Part shown: in pieces, positions 53,216 to 63,757 of the stretch
Layout of the letters: the number at the start of each line of letters is the position of its first letter
How positions within the stretch are numbered: the stretch's first letter is position 1
Assembly (NCBI GenBank): GCA_001936135.1
Contig: CP012814.1
Span: 434,001-498,000 of the forward strand
Reading direction: 5' to 3'
From: Saccharomycopsis fibuligera x Saccharomycopsis cf. fibuligera
Taxonomy: Eukaryota; Ascomycota; Saccharomycetes; Ascoideales; Saccharomycopsidaceae
Length of the DNA stretch: 64,000 nucleotides
The notes under the pieces: generated by a model
What the model was told of the DNA's origin: nothing
Database searches by the model: none
The model's input: the letters and a program-made list of their open reading frames with translations, nothing else
Translations under genes and position numbers: made by a program

Positions 53216-53621
53216 ACAAAATTTTTATTTATTCCCTGCAGTCAAGCATAATTTTCCGTTTGAGATAAGCTACACACAGGGGCAAGTATTACCAAATGCA
53301 CACCATGTTTACTAAGGTATACAACATCAAAGATGCACTGAAATGTGTTAATTATCTTTTAAAGACCGGTATGACGAGGAGAGTTCTGTGATGGGACAGG
53401 TATCTTCTGCGGAAGATTCGGTATTACTAGACATAATTTTATGTAGCTTTAGTATACACTTTGCCACATCAAAATCTCGAGTATACAGACAACTTGGAGC
53501 CATTATAACGCGCTCACAAATAAGGCTGCACAACAATTAGACAAAAGACTAAGACGTAAGCCACGTGATTCTTCAGTTTCAGGACTTAACTAGAAACCTA
53601 AGGATAATGGATAGACTTTGT

Positions 53622-53778
53622 GTTTTTTTTTTTTTTTTATTTTTTCACACACAATATCGATTTATTATTTCTATATAAACGATAGAAATATAATCTTATA
53701 AACTTATCTATATAGTATATACAGCATAGTTCAGTTGTTGTTATATAGAGGAAACTTATATAAGTTAAAATCCCAATA
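53622..53778 (-). repeat. dispersed repeat, copy C (well conserved)
   Basis: The reverse complement is near-identical to 54765-54905: 'CAACTGAACTATGCTGTATA', then 'AGATAAGTTTATAAGATTAT', then a GTGTGTGA end and a long A tail. Together with the plus-oriented copy A about 1.1 kb away it forms an inverted pair around tRNA-Glu and a LINE fragment. Confidence 0.85.
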
Positions 53779-53822
53779 AAAATATAATCAAAAGTGTTGC
53801 AATATGTATTGCGTAGAGGTTT

Positions 53823-53828
53823 AAAAAA
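53823..53828 (-). terminator. Pol III terminator of tRNA-Glu(UUC)
   Basis: Six T on the minus strand, two bases past the tRNA 3' end. Confidence 0.8.
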
Positions 53829-53830
53829 TA

Positions 53831-53902
53831 TTCCGATACCGGGAGTCGAACCCGGGTTTGCTCGGTGAAAGCGAACCGTGCTAGCCGTTACACTATATCG
53901 GA
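53831..53902 (-). tRNA. tRNA-Glu(UUC)
   Basis: On the minus strand the acceptor TCCGATA pairs with TATCGGA, and A is the discriminator. The D arm GTGTAACGGCTAGCAC is followed by anticodon loop CTTTCAC with anticodon TTC. The T arm CCGGG-TTCGACT-CCCGG is intact. 72 nt, no intron. Confidence 0.96.
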
Positions 53903-54149
53903 CTATTTGAAAAGATTTTTTTTAATGCTATGTGATTCAATATTATTTGAGATATTGTAAATTTTTTGTATGTGAACTTTCAGAGTATAGCGACTATGTC
54001 AGAGTATAATGACTATATCTACTACTCATATCTGAGGTCGTCTCCTCTGAGTAGCTCTGGCTAGATTAGTCTCTCTTCTAGTAGTGAAGTTCCGGACTTG
54101 GGAGTCTTTCGTATCTTTAGAGTCCATCATTTGATTGTTAAAGCCTGTA

Positions 54150-54555
54150 TTAACAAACGTTCAAACACCCTGGCTGTTTCGAGAATATACACACATTCCA
54201 CCTCGGAGTCGAGAAGTTCAAATTCCAAGGTGAGGAATGTAAGTGGTGCTCCGAAGATTTATCACGTAAAAAATACAAACAGCAGTCATATGAAGATGCT
54301 ATCAGCAAACAAATGGACCACTTTTTGGTTAAATGTCAAGTAGCACAAGCATTATGGAAAAAGTTACATATAAATGAGGAATTGAGCTGGGACAGCCTCA
54401 TCCTTCCATCCAGTGATACACGAGAATTAATCCAGGTCGACAACTACTTGATATTTCAAAAGAAATACTCCCGCCTACGGAAAGATAAGGACTTTGATTG
54501 GAAAACCATTTCAATTTCTGGTCTTGTTTACTACATCACCACGTTAATGAATTAG
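54150..54555 (+). mobile_element. LINE retrotransposon fragment, extreme C-terminus
   Basis: An open stretch from about 54181 to the TAG at 54553-54555 encodes 'GEECKWCSED' and, about 30 residues later, 'MDHFLVKCQVAQALWKKL'. This is the C-x2-C...H-x4-C zinc knuckle and following Trp typical of the end of LINE ORF2 proteins. The same block occurs, more broken, in the fragment ending near 52351. Upstream frames are disrupted and no RT domain is left. The 3' flank passes directly into the A-tailed repeat copy A. Confidence 0.75.
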
Positions 54556-54596
54556 ATAACACATCGATGTTCCCTTAGTGAGTGGAAGATGGTATT

Positions 54597-54640
54597 GAAG
54601 TGAGACCCTTTCTTTTTATATGTCGGCAACAAAGCAATGA

Positions 54641-54682
<42 letters not shown>

Positions 54683-54909
54683 CAGCCATCCCAGACTATA
54701 GTCTCTCCTATATCTATTTCAAATCCAAAAGACCCACTAAAGTCTAACTAATACTAACGGGGTTTTCACTTGTACAAGTTTCCCCTATATAATAACAACT
54801 GAACTATACTGTATATACTATATAGATAAGTTTATAAGATTATATTTCTATCGTTTATATAGAAATAATAAATCGATATTGTGTGTGAAAAAATAAAAAA
54901 AAAAAAAAA
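54597..54909 (+). repeat. dispersed repeat, copy A, A-tailed (likely LINE 3' UTR or LTR)
   Basis: The fullest copy of the family. It starts GAAGTGAGACCC, contains a 34-base internal A run (54646-54679), then 'CAGCCATCCCAGACTATA'. It ends with 'AGATAAGTTTATAAGATTAT', 'AATCGATATTGTGTGTGA' and an A-rich tail to 54909. Because it follows a LINE C-terminus and ends in A, a 3' UTR is the simplest reading. A solo LTR cannot be excluded. Confidence 0.7.
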
Positions 54910-55219
54910 GTAAGAGATTTTCTACTTGCATCGGCATTTAGTTTTGCGTAAACCTTCATTGTAATTAGAAGTTGTTCCAAGTAAAAAATTACAACTACCC
55001 GATAACAAGAAACTAACACACACTATATAACATGCTTAATGTTTTACAGATGATAGAAAAAAAAAATTGGAAGTGTCTATTCAAAGACAAAACAACTTAA
55101 CAGCCTCTTAAAAGGAATGAAACAAAAGAAATGAATAATACGTTTACTTATAAAACAAAAAAAGATAGAACCATAAAGAAATGAACAATAGAAATGACAA
55201 ACAAGAAAGTGAAAAAAAA

Positions 55220-56467
55220 TTATCTTCTCTTATAAATGCACGGTTTTAATAACCATTTTCCCTCAGGAACCTCACCTCTACGTTTCAATAACTCTTCCTT
55301 TTCAGTTTCCACTTCAATGAACTTCTGTCTTCTTTCCAATTTTTGCTTCCGTTCCTCAATAATCTCTTGAGGTGGTTTAAAAAATTCAAATCTAATAAAC
55401 ATCTTGTTATCCACATCAGTTCTTTTATGAAAGAATCCAAGCAATTTAAGAGCATTCACAAACTCTTCTCCTTGAGTAGTAGATCCTGATTTCGACTTTG
55501 AATCATTGAAACGCGATTTGATCTCTGCAATCCATAATTCCCCTCTAGGTGCAAGAATTCTGTAAGCTTCATTTATGAAATCCAAAAAGTTGGTCCCCAT
55601 CAAAGCCAAACAGAAGATAACCACGCTGCAGGACTCATCCGGCAACGGCACATTTTTTATATCTGCAACGGTGATAAGATCATTGCCTTTTTTCAAATCG
55701 AAACTATGCACATCAACATTTAATTTCTTCAATTTGTTATATCTAGATCCTCTATCATTACCTTTACCTCTCTTATTACCACCGCCATTCTGTTGTTTGT
55801 TAAACTTTTTCACAAACGCATTTATATCTTTTGCAAGCTGCGCTTCACCACAACCCATATCAGCAATGATAACTTTTTTGTCATAATCATTATCTTGAGC
55901 AATACCAGGAAGCCCACCAGGAGCATTGACTGGCTTCTTGGAACGGTATTTGAATTCATTAACAAACACATCCACTGGATTTTCAGGCCAACTTTGCACT
56001 TGCGATCTGAAACCTTCGTGGTATGCATCAAAAAGCTCTGGCTGGTCCTTAATCAATTGCAATGCATCTTTAGAAGTGGTAGTGTATAATTGTTCATTAA
56101 TCCATCTGAACCTTGAGCCAGACAACTTCATCATCATCTTCTGCTGCAATGGTGTAAGTTTAGCGGAAGCGGCTGGTTTCAATGGAGCCAGGGCTCCAGC
56201 TTCATTGTCATCATCATCGTCCTGTTCACTCTCACTATTTTCGCTTTCTACATCTGAACGGGAATGCTTCTTCTCATTTTGGTTATCTTTCCTATTTTGT
56301 TTTTTCTGCTGCTGTCTTTTGTTTGGTTTATTTTCACTGCCTTCAGTAGGCTCGGTAGCGAGACCAGGTTTGCCCTTGGCCTTAGGTTTCTTGTTTTTGC
56401 TCTTATTACGGGTATCCACAGCAACTTCCCCTTTAACATTCCATCCTTTTACCTGAAACAACGACAT
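55220..56467 (-). CDS. RRP8: rRNA adenine N1-methyltransferase Rrp8
   Basis: Rrp8 methylates N1 of a conserved adenine in helix 25.1 of 25S rRNA and assists early pre-rRNA cleavage in the nucleolus. The 415 residues start with 'MSLFQVKGWNVKGE'. A Lys/Glu-rich basic and acidic N-terminal half (to about 120) suits nucleolar targeting. The Rossmann SAM domain has 'LTPLQQKMMMKLSGSRFRWI', 'LYTTTSKDAL', 'HEGFRSQVQSWPENPVDVF', motif I 'ADMGCGEAQLA' (about 201-211), 'VHSFDLKKGND', 'VVIFCLALMGTNF' and 'LAPRGELWIAEIKSRF'. Length is close to S. cerevisiae (392). The ATG is at 56465-56467. The promoter carries RRPE and PAC motifs. Confidence 0.97.
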   Translation of the reverse strand: MSLFQVKGWNVKGEVAVDTRNKSKNKKPKAKGKPGLATEPTEGSENKPNKRQQQKKQNRKDNQNEKKHSRSDVESENSESEQDDDDDNEAGALAPLKPAASAKLTPLQQKMMMKLSGSRFRWINEQLYTTTSKDALQLIKDQPELFDAYHEGFRSQVQSWPENPVDVFVNEFKYRSKKPVNAPGGLPGIAQDNDYDKKVIIADMGCGEAQLAKDINAFVKKFNKQQNGGGNKRGKGNDRGSRYNKLKKLNVDVHSFDLKKGNDLITVADIKNVPLPDESCSVVIFCLALMGTNFLDFINEAYRILAPRGELWIAEIKSRFNDSKSKSGSTTQGEEFVNALKLLGFFHKRTDVDNKMFIRFEFFKPPQEIIEERKQKLERRQKFIEVETEKEELLKRRGEVPEGKWLLKPCIYKRR

Positions 56468-56923
56468 TTTTGATGTTTATATGTATCCTCTTGTTGTTTA
56501 AGCACTTCTTGCTTACTAGCCTAGCGAGATACGCTTTTTCATCCTTACCAAAATAATAATTAAAAAATTTTTTTTTTCCTCATCTCCGCAGCACGTGTAT
56601 CCATCTATTTGGTACAAAATGCCAAAGGGAGACAGCATCTCGGCGAGCAAATATTAACGCTTCCGGTCCTTTGAAACCCCATTTAATCTGTGATCAATAC
56701 TGAAGAATTACCATGAGAAATGTTTGCAGTGGAACCGAGAAAACATTATAAATTGAATATCATTGACGTGTTACTTCTTATTTGAAAAGGACTGACAGAA
56801 ACGATCATTACAGTATTATTTGGGCTTTTTCTTTGCTGCGTGTCATTTTCCAATTGTGTACACAAACCCTTCTGTCTCACAATCGAAGACAAAGACCATA
56901 AATTGTACTGAAGATTTCAAGAA
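56468..56923. promoter_or_regulatory. divergent promoter region RRP8 / SNG1-like gene
   Basis: Contains an RRPE-like AAAAAATTTTTTTTTT at 56562-56577, a PAC core CTCATC (GATGAG reversed) at 56579-56584, and CACGTG at 56592-56597. All lie about 95-130 bp upstream of RRP8, in the order usual for rRNA-processing genes. No coding sequence. Confidence 0.7.
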
Positions 56924-58723
56924 ATGGAAAAGTTCAAATCCAATTTAAGGATTCTAACAAGAAGTAGCAGTGATGATCTGAACATCCACCGCTATGAGCA
57001 GCTCTTGAATCAGGAAATGATTGGGGCTGGTGACTCTCCCATAACTCCCGGATTTCCACAGCAGTTTGAGCTTCGGGATGTGGGTTCCAAAAAGCAAATC
57101 AAAAATTCTGATCTCGAAGATAGTAGATTCCATGAAAGTGATTCAAACAAACGAACAAGCTATAGTTCAACCAATAGAAAGAATAGTGGTGGAGAAATTG
57201 AAACTCTGGAAAATCCGTTTGAAATTGAATCTCTTGAAGATATTCCCCTGGACGAAGCAGCAGTTACCGACCATCCTGGTGAATCATCTAGCTTGCAACA
57301 TCTAGGCGACGAACCAAGTGATTATCGAGAAACGGATAGAGCGCCAATGGTAGACCATTTGAATCAAACAGAAGAAGATAAAGAGCAAGCAGATAGGATA
57401 TTCAAATTTGGCCATACAAAAGTCAGTTTTTTTAGCTCCAAGTTCAAAAAGGAAATGAAACAAATTATCAATAAGTTTGTGCTAATATACATGCTCATGA
57501 TAGTGCTTGTCATTGCTATTGGGTCCATATACTACGGCACTCTATTTCACCGAGGCAAGCATCTCAAAGACAGCATATCTATTGACATTGTGAATGATGA
57601 CATACAGACGAGGGTCGTTAAGCCACTTGTGGGCACTGCGCTTGAATTTGTCACAAAGAATGATAAATTTTTGAATTCAAAAGTGAATTTTGGATACCAC
57701 AATACTAATGACTTTGCTAACTATATGAAGGAGCATAATTTAACCTCTTTACAAGAAGCGCTCAAAAAGAGAATTTCTGAGAAAAAATCATGGGCATATG
57801 TATATGTAAAGAGCGATGCTTCATACAACTTGTATGACTCACTAAGGTACAACAATAAAGACTTATTTGATAGTTCCAATGTCATTCATATATATTATCA
57901 AACCGCCAGAGATCAAAAAATTACTGAAATGTTTCTTAGGCCATTGTTAAACTATATTGAGCACGAGTATCAAGAATACTTCCAATCCCGAGTAATGATT
58001 CCCCTAATCAGTGAATGGGTTGACACTGATCAGCAAGTCAAGCTCCTCAAGGACCACAAGAACATTCTTTTTAAATCAATCAAATTCAATTATATGGATC
58101 TCCATGAAGTAACTGATCCAGTAATTTCTGCCCCTTTCACAGTGGGCCTAATCATGCTCATTATTGTATCTTTTTTTCAATTCAATTTCTTCCTCCCTTT
58201 GCATAACTTGGTCTCCGCTAAAATTCAACCACGCCATTACATATACTACCGCATGATTTCATCTCAAATTACCTATTTCTTCTTAGGTTTAGGCTTCACT
58301 TCAATTTTTTACATCTTTAGCCAAAAAAAGCAATTTTTCTTTGTTTATTGGCTTCTCACATACTTGACAATTGCTGCCGTTGGTGGCACTAATGAAAATA
58401 TGGCACTTGTATTATTTGTCACATTTCCTCCCCTTGTTGGATTTTGGTTGCTTTTTTGGGTGCTTTTAAATATTTCTCCAAGTTTCAATTTAATTGAAAC
58501 CTTGCCGCATTTTTACCGGTATGGCTATGCGATGCCGATTTACAATTATTTGGAATGTTTGAAAGTACTTGTTTTGGATTCTTGGAAAGGTGAAGTGCAT
58601 AAAAATATTCTCATTTTACTTGCTTGGGTAGCCTTTAATAATTTGTTGTTTCCTTTTACAATTAAATTTTTCTCCTATAGAATGGCTCGCAAAATGATAG
58701 AACAAGAGCAGCAAAAAGATTGA
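56924..58723 (+). CDS. SNG1-family (DUF3533) membrane protein
   Basis: Resembles the S. cerevisiae SNG1 (nitrosoguanidine resistance) family, membrane proteins of the DUF3533 type with an ABC-2-transporter-like membrane domain. Their biochemical role is not well known. The 599 residues have a hydrophilic, acidic N-terminus (about 1-180) and a first membrane segment near 185-207. A lumenal or extracellular domain follows (about 208-395, with 'VNFGYHNTNDFANYMKEHN' and 'WAYVYVKSDASYNLYDSL'). About five more membrane segments follow from about 401, including 'PFTVGLIMLIIVSFFQFNFF', 'YMISSQITYFFLGLGF' in part, and 'ALVLFVTFPPLVGFWLLF'. The conserved 'LPHFYRYGYAMPIYNYLECL' motif precedes the last segment. 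The ATG at 56924 is the first in frame. It overlaps nothing. Confidence 0.82.
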   Translation: MEKFKSNLRILTRSSSDDLNIHRYEQLLNQEMIGAGDSPITPGFPQQFELRDVGSKKQIKNSDLEDSRFHESDSNKRTSYSSTNRKNSGGEIETLENPFEIESLEDIPLDEAAVTDHPGESSSLQHLGDEPSDYRETDRAPMVDHLNQTEEDKEQADRIFKFGHTKVSFFSSKFKKEMKQIINKFVLIYMLMIVLVIAIGSIYYGTLFHRGKHLKDSISIDIVNDDIQTRVVKPLVGTALEFVTKNDKFLNSKVNFGYHNTNDFANYMKEHNLTSLQEALKKRISEKKSWAYVYVKSDASYNLYDSLRYNNKDLFDSSNVIHIYYQTARDQKITEMFLRPLLNYIEHEYQEYFQSRVMIPLISEWVDTDQQVKLLKDHKNILFKSIKFNYMDLHEVTDPVISAPFTVGLIMLIIVSFFQFNFFLPLHNLVSAKIQPRHYIYYRMISSQITYFFLGLGFTSIFYIFSQKKQFFFVYWLLTYLTIAAVGGTNENMALVLFVTFPPLVGFWLLFWVLLNISPSFNLIETLPHFYRYGYAMPIYNYLECLKVLVLDSWKGEVHKNILILLAWVAFNNLLFPFTIKFFSYRMARKMIEQEQQKD

Positions 58724-58888
58724 TTTTTATTTAGTTACAATTACACTTAGACTCTCAGTTCTATACCATCAAATACTTTTTTTTTCTTTTTTTCAAATTA
58801 CGATATTCCTCCATTCGTACATGCATTCTTTAATATATCAGTAAAAAAAAGCTTCTAAAGTGTATAAACCAAATCCTCACCCTATGCC

Positions 58889-61800
58889 TCAATTACGCGC
58901 ACTAACCATTTTGTAGCCTTCTGCTAACGCAGCAGTAACTTTTTCACTCTTGAATGGTAAGGTTTGCAAAACAAATGCAACATCCTTCCATTCTTCTTCA
59001 CTGTTAGAATTGTTCAATCTAGTCAACAACTTATCACTGAGTTGTTTCTGTTGTCTTTCCTTCTCAATAAATCCAACTAAAAATCTAACAATTCTTCTCA
59101 TTGAATCCTTTGGCAAATCTGAATCATTAGATAAACCACTAAATATATCAATAAACCCATTATATATGGCATTATCCTTTGTGGCTAATTCAGTAAAGAA
59201 AAGCCTGCACATATCAGAAATTCCATGGTCTGCATTTTCGAGGCATTTGGCCATGGTGGCTAACTGGCCCTTAACTTTCACTTGTCCAGCAAGGATTAAA
59301 AACGTTACCGTCATCAAACAGGTTCTTTGCACCATGATATTGTCATCATTAAGACGACGGTACAAGTAATCAGTGTTCTCATCAACCAAATTATTAAAGC
59401 AAACTGCCATATCACCTAGACCAAGTACTGCATTGGAACGAATAATTGCATCTGGTGATTTTTCCATCAATGTAATTAAAAGTGGCAAATTTTCTTCACA
59501 ATATCTAGAAGAAACACACATTAGTTTTTCCATACAAAGCACTGCACTTCTCTGTAGCACCAAGTTGTCATATTTTACATTATTTGAGCTGATTTCTTTC
59601 ACTAAAGGACCAAACTTTGACAAAAGAGAGTTTTCTCCATATAGCAATTCTCTTTCTTTGATATATATCACCGCATCAGTAAAATCATCTTCACTTGTAC
59701 CACCAATCATTTCAAGCTCATCTTTCTCTTCAGACGCTTTTTGCTTTTTATTTTGTGCATTTTCTGTTTCTTCTTGAATCTTCTTCTTTTTAAACTCAGC
59801 TTCGCATTTTTCTAAATGCACTATTGTCTTAATTGCAATATGGCCTACCATGAACAATAATTGTGAAAGGGCAATAGTTTTAGATTCCGATTCATTATCC
59901 TGGTCTTCGAAAACATTTTTAATCTTGCGTTTCAAAATTTCTGTACATGTTTGATCTGGATGAGACGCAATGCTATAAATGGCATTTAAAGCTTGCTCAG
60001 CAAAAGGATACCACTCTGGATCTTCAGTATACTCAACTACACAATTAGCTAATTTTTCTAACGCTTCGTTTTCTTTGGAAATTTTGAATTTTGAATTTTT
60101 GAGATTTTGAAGGTTCTTGCCCGGGGGTACCACTCTTTGCAATGCAATACAGGTATATTTAGCCAATATCATATCTTCAATCTTTGAATTTACCAACCCA
60201 ACATTCAATAGAGAATCTAAGTGTCTCAAGGCAACTTCATGATTGGCTAATGAGATCATACCCACAATAATTATTGCTCCTCTTCGTTGCTTTTGAGACA
60301 CCGATTTACCACCTCCTATATTATTATTATAAATTTGCCACAATATTTTTACCACTGTGTTGTCAATTAACTCTTCCTCATACATTGAACTAAGCAATTT
60401 TTCTAAAGAAGCTAAGTCCGAAACCGAAGTTTGATAGGTTAAAGAAATCAAGTTTTTAGCCACATAAGCAGCAGCTTCCAAAGCAGACGCGTCTTGAGGA
60501 GCAGTCAAAAATAAATTCTTGTAACACTCAAACAAGTGATTAGTTATACTTGTACCTTCATCATTAGTACCCTTCATCCACACAAGGTGCAACATGCGCT
60601 TAATACCAATTTTGGATTTGGAGATGCCATAGGCATCAGCTAAAACAAAAAAGTCCATTGCCTCAAGTACCTCATTCTTGTTTCTTGAATGTAACAATCT
60701 CGATGTTTTCACCGCACCATTTTCAATACATTTAATAAACTTTATTGCTTCTTCGTAATATTTGATGGTCAACTTGAGTTTAACAAAATTGTTAACGTTT
60801 TGTTCATTTCCCACATCCACGTGTGATACATTACTTACTGATCTGTCACCTTCACTAAGTTCACTACTTTCTGTGGTCGTCATAATTTTCTTGAATTGTT
60901 CAGCCTTTTTATTAGCAGCCTCCAATCTTTTTTCCCAAGTTTGAAGGCTCAAGGAAGTGCCATGCAATAAACCGAAAGGATGTGATAAAATAAGTTTAGA
61001 CATCAATTTAATAGAGTTTCTTCGAACCAACGAACTTCTATCTGCTAATGATCTAACAGCCAATTCAACAAATATTTGTCTCCTAGAAACAAATTTAACA
61101 TCCATTTCTGCCACTTTGATCAACGACTGTACTGCTTTTGTTCTGACAAAAGGATTTTGGTCTAGAAATCTAGCTTGGACAAGATCCAATAATTTTTCGG
61201 TCTGAGTTTGGTATCTTTCTAAATCTTCTTCTTTAGCGCAAATGTTGACAATGATATTACCACAAGCTTCAACAACTGAGCATCTCAACGTGTACGAGTT
61301 GTTGTCTAGTAATCTTGATATGGAAGACATTTGCTTCAAAACCAACTTGGGAGACAACTCAGATAATCTAATGATGAACTGAGAAATAGACCTTGGACCA
61401 TTATTATCATTAGCATTAAACTGTTTATTACTAACTTCCTGTAAGGTTTCATCAGTGAGCTGAATGTAGTCATACTGCTCTGCCAAAATGTGTAATAACT
61501 CTGCCATAGCGCCAGTGAGATGAGTAAAATAAGTCAAGTTTTGAATGATTGCCCCTTGAGCGACAGATCCATGACCATGATACTTAACACTAAGACAAAC
61601 AACTTTAAACATAAACAATTTTAATGCCTGCACTTTAATTCTTTGTTCTACTTCCATCATAGAATAAATTGATCTGGTGAATAAAGAAATAAACAAATCT
61701 CTTTCCGGGGTAGTTTCAAACAATCTATTCAATTTGATCTTCAATATCGTGCAACATGCATCCAAACAATTTTCAATTTGTTTGCAGTTATTTTTGAATT

Positions 61801-62224
61801 TTTCCACAACCGCTCCTGTTGGTTTTTTATTACCGGGAATGTTCAGGTACGCGCTGATATCTTCGTTTCCAAGATATGTTAACAATATATTTAGGAAATA
61901 ACCGTAAATCTCAATGATTTTCTTGTGATGAGGGAAAAGTTCCGATTCTGAAATCTCCACAATATGGGATGTGTTTTCCGACTGATGTGTCACTGAGGAG
62001 CAGATAATGTATATTAACTGTTTTTGAAACTGAGGGTCGAGGGAATCGTAAGCTAGACAAAGATCATTCACTGGATCAAAAACGTCTTCTCGTGTCACTG
62101 CATCTGGCGTTAGGGCAAGCACATCAGTGATGGTGGTGAGTTTGTCCTCGGGAGAACTGACACTATATGAGGTCTTGTCAGTTTCCTGGAAGGTTGTGAA
62201 GTATTCAGCTAAATTGAAGTCCAT
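58889..62224 (-). CDS. YCS4: condensin subunit Ycs4 (CAP-D2 / Cnd1)
   Basis: Ycs4 is the HEAT-repeat subunit of condensin that binds DNA with the Smc2-Smc4-Brn1 core to compact mitotic chromosomes and hold rDNA. The 1111 residues (1176 in S. cerevisiae) are a helical solenoid. HEAT units include 'SYTLRCSVVEACGNIIVNI', 'NPFVRTKAVQSLIKVAEM' and 'RSSLVRRNSIKLMSKLIL'. The strongly conserved C-terminal block is 'DAIIRSNAVLGLGDMAVCF', 'NDDNIMVQRTCLMTVTFLI' and 'GQVKVKGQLATMAKCLE'. It begins 'MDFNLAEYFTTFQETD', as in fungal Cnd1. The ATG is at 62222-62224. Divergent from HEM15. Confidence 0.96.
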   Translation of the reverse strand: MDFNLAEYFTTFQETDKTSYSVSSPEDKLTTITDVLALTPDAVTREDVFDPVNDLCLAYDSLDPQFQKQLIYIICSSVTHQSENTSHIVEISESELFPHHKKIIEIYGYFLNILLTYLGNEDISAYLNIPGNKKPTGAVVEKFKNNCKQIENCLDACCTILKIKLNRLFETTPERDLFISLFTRSIYSMMEVEQRIKVQALKLFMFKVVCLSVKYHGHGSVAQGAIIQNLTYFTHLTGAMAELLHILAEQYDYIQLTDETLQEVSNKQFNANDNNGPRSISQFIIRLSELSPKLVLKQMSSISRLLDNNSYTLRCSVVEACGNIIVNICAKEEDLERYQTQTEKLLDLVQARFLDQNPFVRTKAVQSLIKVAEMDVKFVSRRQIFVELAVRSLADRSSLVRRNSIKLMSKLILSHPFGLLHGTSLSLQTWEKRLEAANKKAEQFKKIMTTTESSELSEGDRSVSNVSHVDVGNEQNVNNFVKLKLTIKYYEEAIKFIKCIENGAVKTSRLLHSRNKNEVLEAMDFFVLADAYGISKSKIGIKRMLHLVWMKGTNDEGTSITNHLFECYKNLFLTAPQDASALEAAAYVAKNLISLTYQTSVSDLASLEKLLSSMYEEELIDNTVVKILWQIYNNNIGGGKSVSQKQRRGAIIIVGMISLANHEVALRHLDSLLNVGLVNSKIEDMILAKYTCIALQRVVPPGKNLQNLKNSKFKISKENEALEKLANCVVEYTEDPEWYPFAEQALNAIYSIASHPDQTCTEILKRKIKNVFEDQDNESESKTIALSQLLFMVGHIAIKTIVHLEKCEAEFKKKKIQEETENAQNKKQKASEEKDELEMIGGTSEDDFTDAVIYIKERELLYGENSLLSKFGPLVKEISSNNVKYDNLVLQRSAVLCMEKLMCVSSRYCEENLPLLITLMEKSPDAIIRSNAVLGLGDMAVCFNNLVDENTDYLYRRLNDDNIMVQRTCLMTVTFLILAGQVKVKGQLATMAKCLENADHGISDMCRLFFTELATKDNAIYNGFIDIFSGLSNDSDLPKDSMRRIVRFLVGFIEKERQQKQLSDKLLTRLNNSNSEEEWKDVAFVLQTLPFKSEKVTAALAEGYKMVSARN

Positions 62225-63757
<1,533 letters not shown>

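Larger units (their letters stand above)
52832..53830. other. 1-kb stretch between tRNA-Pro and tRNA-Glu
   Basis: Holds at least two minus-strand copies of the dispersed repeat (near 53145-53215 and 53622-53778) and AT-rich filler. A minus-strand open frame (53348-53536) and a short plus-strand frame near 53298-53390 read like protein fragments, but I do not recognise them and neither is intact. Confidence 0.5.

Noticed and set aside
54597-54909. Interpretation of the repeat as a solo LTR
   Set aside because: Kept only as an alternative. Copies end in A-rich tails, lack clear TG...CA termini and 5-bp duplications, and one follows directly after a LINE C-terminus.
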